A DNA stretch of 64,000 bases from Piper betle (taxonomy: Eukaryota; Streptophyta; Magnoliopsida; Piperales; Piperaceae), in the NCBI GenBank assembly GCA_033002965.1, contig JAURVB010014088.1, positions 122,501-186,500 on the forward strand, given 5' to 3'. Positions 60,501 through 64,000 of this stretch are shown piece by piece. Made by a program: the position numbers and the translations under genes. The notes below the pieces were generated by a model. The model did not search any database and was not told where the DNA came from. It was given only the letters and a program-made list of their open reading frames with translations. Positions within the stretch are counted from its first letter, which is position 1. Each line of letters begins with the position of its first letter.

Positions 60501-60552
60501 GCTGGGAGGCCGTGTCGTAGAGGTTTCCGGGGACGACGCCCTGGCCGGCCAT
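51571..60552 (-). CDS. UPF1: UPF1 RNA helicase (nonsense-mediated decay)
   Basis: ATP-dependent SF1 helicase that triggers NMD. It starts [20 protein letters not shown] with [11 protein letters not shown]. The zinc-binding CH domain has [18 protein letters not shown] and [20 protein letters not shown]. The helicase has GPPGTGKT (Walker A), [44 protein letters not shown] and LNVALTRAR. The C-terminus is Gln/Gly/Ser-rich with SQ sites. The 29 exons give 1251 aa if lost bases near 59170, 56554, 52023 and 51789 (two) are allowed for. An in-frame ATG at 60726 could add 58 residues. Exons 5' to 3': 60552-60079, 59219-58969, 58865-58695, 58512-58462, 58349-58257, 58108-58013, 57911-57861, 57778-57660, 57204-57096, 56567-56446, 56324-56253, 56021-55950, 55870-55804, 55387-55245, 55147-55076, 54931-54803, 54693-54538, 54413-54300, 54213-54115, 54029-53952, 53849-53715, 53585-53511, 53421-53307, 52884-52508, 52420-52358, 52271-52200, 52112-51982, 51892-51775, 51696-51571. 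Confidence 0.95.
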
Positions 60553-60611
60553 GGCCGCGGAGGGAGGGATGGCTGGAGTCAGAATATGCGGGGGATCGTC
60601 GACGTCGACGA

Positions 60612-60705
60612 GAGGGTTAGGGTTTGGGAAGAGGAGTAGATGGGAAGGCAAGGTGGTAAGGCGGGTTGTTCCACGCGCGCGAGTGGGCCGAGTTCTACTG
60701 GCCCA
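60612..60705 (-). promoter_or_regulatory. UPF1 promoter: telo-box and two Site II motifs
   Basis: GGTTAGGGTTTGGG at about 60616 is, on the gene's strand, an AAACCCTAA telo-box. TGGGCC at 60684-60689 and GGCCCA at 60700-60705 are Site II motifs. This pairing is typical of plant translation and growth genes. The motifs are seen; function is inferred. Confidence 0.5.
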
Positions 60706-60809
60706 ACTCGAGTTGTATCTATCCATGTCTTCGAGTTTGAGTCACTTCATTACTACGAGTCGAGCTGGTCTTAACTCATATATATGCTTTGTTATTTGTT
60801 TTTTAGACT

Positions 60810-61029
60810 AAGTCATTTATGCATTCATGGGGTTTTTTTTGAAACACCAAAACAATATTAACATCAACAAAGTACATATTCAGTTTTGCTAAATCTAGCA
60901 CAGTTAGCTAAAAAATGAGCGTAGGCATTATAAAACCGACTAATCCAGCAGAACTTAGGAGTAAATATCACATCCTAACTACATAAAACATTAAGGTAAT
61001 TTTAATTGGAAAAAAAATTGTTGTACTCT
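60810..61029. other. Intergenic, no gene seen
   Basis: AT-rich spacer between the UPF1 promoter and the GC-rich element. Confidence 0.5.
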
Positions 61030-61572
61030 AGCACAGCCATTTTGGCTGTGCTGGAGTTTGATCTTGGCCATTTTGAATTAGCATCAAACAGCCAAGATAA
61101 AAAAAAGGAAGGGGGGGGGGGGGTGGTGCCGCCGCAGCAACGACGTCGGAGGGGGCGGGAAGGATGCCCGGCCACGGCGACAGGGGACGAGGGGGCAGCG
61201 GGGTGGCGGGCGGGGGACGGGGGGGCGTCGCGTGGCAGGGTGGCGGGCGGGGGACGGGGTGGCGGTGGTGTCGCCCGGTGGCGGGGCGGCGGGCCAGTAG
61301 GGGAAGAGGCGGGGCGGCTAGATCCGTCGCCCCGCCGCCGCGAGGGTTATGTCGCCGCCCCGGCGGGCGGCGACGGGCGAGGTAGGTGGGGTGGCGTCAC
61401 AACGGCCGGGGTGGCGGCGACGCGTCGGCTGGCATGGCGGCGGAGGCAATGTAGAAAAAAAAAAATTTTTTATCCAACCGTTGGATTTAATCCAATGGCT
61501 AGAAAAGGGGGAAGTGGGGGCATGTTTCAGCCGTTGGATTTGATCCAACGACTGAAACACTGCAGCACGGCC
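61030..61572. mobile_element. GC-rich hairpin element, probably non-autonomous
   Basis: The left edge carries a perfect 10-bp hairpin, AGCACAGCCA / TGGCTGTGCT with a TTT loop (61030-61052). The right edge carries a 15-bp hairpin around CCGTTGGAT TTG ATCCAACG (61525-61557, one mismatch). GGCTGTGCTGGAGT at 61044 pairs with GGCCGTGCTGCAGT read from the other strand at 61557-61572, a short TIR. The core has a 13-G run at 61111 and a repeated GGTGGCGGGCGGGGGACGGG. The long Gly/Arg-rich frame across it is low complexity. No target-site duplication was found. Confidence 0.45.
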
Positions 61573-61639
61573 CCCCACCCTCGTTTTAATTTGCCAACAA
61601 CAATTAAGGAACTCTTTAATACTTTTATTGTCAGACCAA

Positions 61640-63598
61640 ACATAATTGTTCCGTAGAGCTTTTGAGAAACAAGTTGAAAAGCACGTCTTATTGTCATGTA
61701 TTCTGCATATTTACTACTTCCACCTTGAATACTTGCAGGTGCCTGAAAATACGGTGGACAGTTCGTACTTGAGTAACAAATAAAACTCCCGCCAATGTTA
61801 TTTGTAGACGGCTCACAACTTTTTCATCTTTTTTTCTGTATAAACGATTCATTATGCTTTCATTTCATTCGTGTGATAGACTAGATAATAATTGAAATTA
61901 TTATTATTATTATATTTATTTATTTTAAAAAACATGAACATGTTCACCCGTGTTCAACTCTAATAACCTTTACCCACCATCTTTTATCATCGGTGACTTG
62001 GTCTTTAATAGTGTACAAGAAGAGGAGATAAGAAGATGATGCAGATAAGATAAGCAGATAATAAGAAGGGGTCGGCGAGGATTTTGGGGCTTGAAATGAG
62101 GAATTATAAATGATTTAAAATTACTATAAATAATTGAGAAGTTGAGAAGAGAAGGGGGCTCATCGCGTTGAAGAAACCTGAAGAAGAAAAAAAGCAACAA
62201 GAGAAGGAAGAAGAAAAGGAGAAAGGGGAGGAGCCCCTCGTTGGAGATCCATCTTCGAAGCCCACCAGATCAAATCTAGGAGTGGCCCTAATACAACCTA
62301 ATCGAGAGCCACCACTAGAGAAGACCACTGTTATCGAAAAAACTTCGAGAAGTTGTTGACTAAAGTTGTGAAGTGTCATCAAGCAATCATCTTCACAGCC
62401 ACCATCTGGCTAGCCCAGGTAGTCTCCGAACACACTGTCCTCTAGTACTAAAATCCGTCGTCTATTGTCGCTCCTTCTCCCAAACACTACCTTATCACGA
62501 AAAGAATGGTGGCCAACTGGCCGCCGCTCGTCGCCGCTCATTCTCCCAAACCCAACCTTATATATAGGTTCAAGTCGATCTAAGTTCTCTCGCATTTTAG
62601 GAAGCTCGAACTTGTTATAACCATGAATGAGCCGGTCACAAGCTTTAGAAAAACCGACTCGGACCCGCCTGTGAATAGCCGCCGACTTTGTTTAATAGAC
62701 TTCCTTAGGTTTCGGATCGGGTGACGTGAAAATAACGTAAATGAAAAAAATTTAATTTGAAATGAAAATACGATGAGATAAAATGACACGAAGATTTTAA
62801 AATTTTATATTTCATACATTAATGGTAAGAAAATAAGATGAAAATGAAACATTTCTTCCTATGTGCGCGTGCCTTCTAAAATTTCTATTAGTTTTTGTAT
62901 ATTTTTAAAAGAAAATATTATTTTATAAAATTTTTATATAGATGTTTTTTTCTTTTGTATTTCATAATAAAATATTGTTTTGTAAAATTTTACATGCTTT
63001 TTAATAGAACTTAAAATTCCTTTCAATTAAATTCTAAGATATCTAAATATAATAAAATTTGTAAGATTAAAATTTTACATTACCTTAAACAATGTAGGAT
63101 GATGGTAACGAGGTTAGGTGAGAAAATAACGCTGTTCCTTGTCTGCTAGCAAACCATGTTAGGTATCCTACACATCAGCTTTTTTTTGTTACTCGTAATA
63201 CTTTTTTTATTTTTCTTTAAAAAGGAAAGTCAAAACTGAGAATATTTTTGTTGTTTTTTGGAACAATCTGTCGTGCACGAATGGTATTTGATGTACTATT
63301 ATCCCACGCATGAGGGCCCCTCCAGTCATTGTCTTCCTCCACGGTTTCCTCTGCCAACCTTGGTTAGCTTCGGTCAGCCAGACGGGGGCGGGAGCTTTCA
63401 TGCTCTTGAAGCATCCTTGCGTAGAACCACCCGCCAAAATATCTGCTCCTGCATCTATTTTCGGCCTGTTTCCATATTTGGATGCTGAAGGGTGCAACCT
63501 TTTCGATCTTTTAGAGGTGTTCCGATGTCTGCCTGATCTGTGGCGGGAACTTCCTTCCAGCTTTTGGGTGGTTGGATTGCGGGCAGTGGGGAGCGGCG
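61640..63598. other. Intergenic and transporter 5' flank
   Basis: AT-rich apart from a purine-rich stretch (62140-62360) and a GC-richer part from 63300. The latter probably includes the leader of the transporter gene. Short frames here have no similarity I recognise. Confidence 0.5.
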
Positions 63599-64000
63599 AT
63601 GGGGTTTGTGGAGTTGGTATCAGCGTGGGGGGTTGGGTGTTTGATGAGGAGAAAGCAGGTTGATTCTATCCGTTCTAAGCCGGAGGGTGCCCAACAGCTC
63701 GCCAAGGAGCTGTCTGTTGTTCAGCTAATTGCAATTGGTAATCTTCAAATCCTTTGCTTTTCTTTTTTTAGAAAAATGTTTTTTTTTGTAAACTTTTGAA
63801 GAGTTATAAAAAGTCGTTGATATTGTCTAGTATCTTAAGGTCATTAGTTGCAATTGACAACCTTCAATTCTCCTTCTGTTTTTTTTTACATTTAATTCTA
63901 CTTTTGAAAAGAAAAATTTGTTGATGTTGCCACGATCATCAATTCCGAGTATAGTTGTATATGGAAGGCATCAATCCTACAATATTAATCTAGTCTTTTA
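63599..64000 (+). CDS. Cationic amino-acid transporter, exon 1 (runs off window)
   Basis: The first coding exon (63599-63737) ends at a GT donor; the rest to the window edge is intron. It encodes 46 residues, including LMRRKQVDS and a stretch ending ELSVVQLIAIG. This matches the N-terminus of plant CAT2/CAT3/CAT4 (APC superfamily), where RRKQVDS is followed by a segment like LVAIGVGATIGAG that begins the first membrane helix. Those relatives are mostly tonoplast permeases for basic and neutral amino acids. The transport core is outside the window, so the call rests on this short match and spacing. Confidence 0.65.

Noticed and set aside
61006..61656. 216-codon Gly/Arg-rich open frame
   Set aside because: It runs across poly-G and GC-rich repeats bounded by hairpins, so it is a by-product of base composition.
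63207..63497. Overlapping frames on both strands upstream of the transporter
   Set aside because: No known domain; the position fits a 5' UTR or promoter of the CAT-type gene.

Overview
This is a stretch of plant nuclear DNA. Genes have many short introns with GT-AG borders, long AT-rich intergenic stretches and transposon debris, and every recognisable product is a plant-type nuclear protein. GC-rich first exons (UPF1, XRN4) beside AT-rich introns suggest a monocot, probably not a grass; that is inference. I see no bacterial, viral, organellar, CRISPR, rRNA or tRNA genes.

Layout. 1-1523: remains of a TIM22 inner-membrane translocase gene (+). 1997-4335: a dispersed duplicated segment, then a TIR element with a G-rich core. 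6742-14141: MAP3K-epsilon protein kinase (+). 14670-17490: two more, incomplete copies of the duplicated segment, one split by a transposon with a visible target-site duplication. 18932-19440: degenerate partial copy of the cysteine synthase gene. 20025-22957: intact cytosolic cysteine synthase (-). 25548-31677: IDM1-like PHD finger/GNAT acetyltransferase (+). 33890-36770: nested AT-rich repeats and a TIR element. 36861-39883: NSN1 nucleolar GTPase (+). 41914-50141: XRN4 5'-3' exoribonuclease (-). 51571-60552: UPF1 RNA helicase (-). 61030-61572: GC-rich hairpin element. 63599-end: first exon of a CAT-type amino-acid transporter (+).

How the genes relate. This is not an operon; most neighbours are unrelated housekeeping genes. 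The exception is the head-to-tail pair UPF1 and XRN4, two cytoplasmic mRNA-decay enzymes (NMD helicase and 5'-3' exonuclease) about 1.4 kb apart on the same strand.

Main caution. Five of the six full genes contain single- or two-base indels, mostly losses in short homopolymers, that break the reading frame at conserved positions. Undoing them gives lengths very near the Arabidopsis proteins as I remember them (MAP3Ke 1369, XRN4 944, UPF1 1251, NSN1 576 aa). Residual sequencing error is the simplest explanation, so these genes are annotated as real CDSs with frame breaks. I found no convincing new biological system; the most interesting items are the UPF1-XRN4 pairing, a transposon insertion with empty sites in the same window, and TIR elements with G-rich cores.
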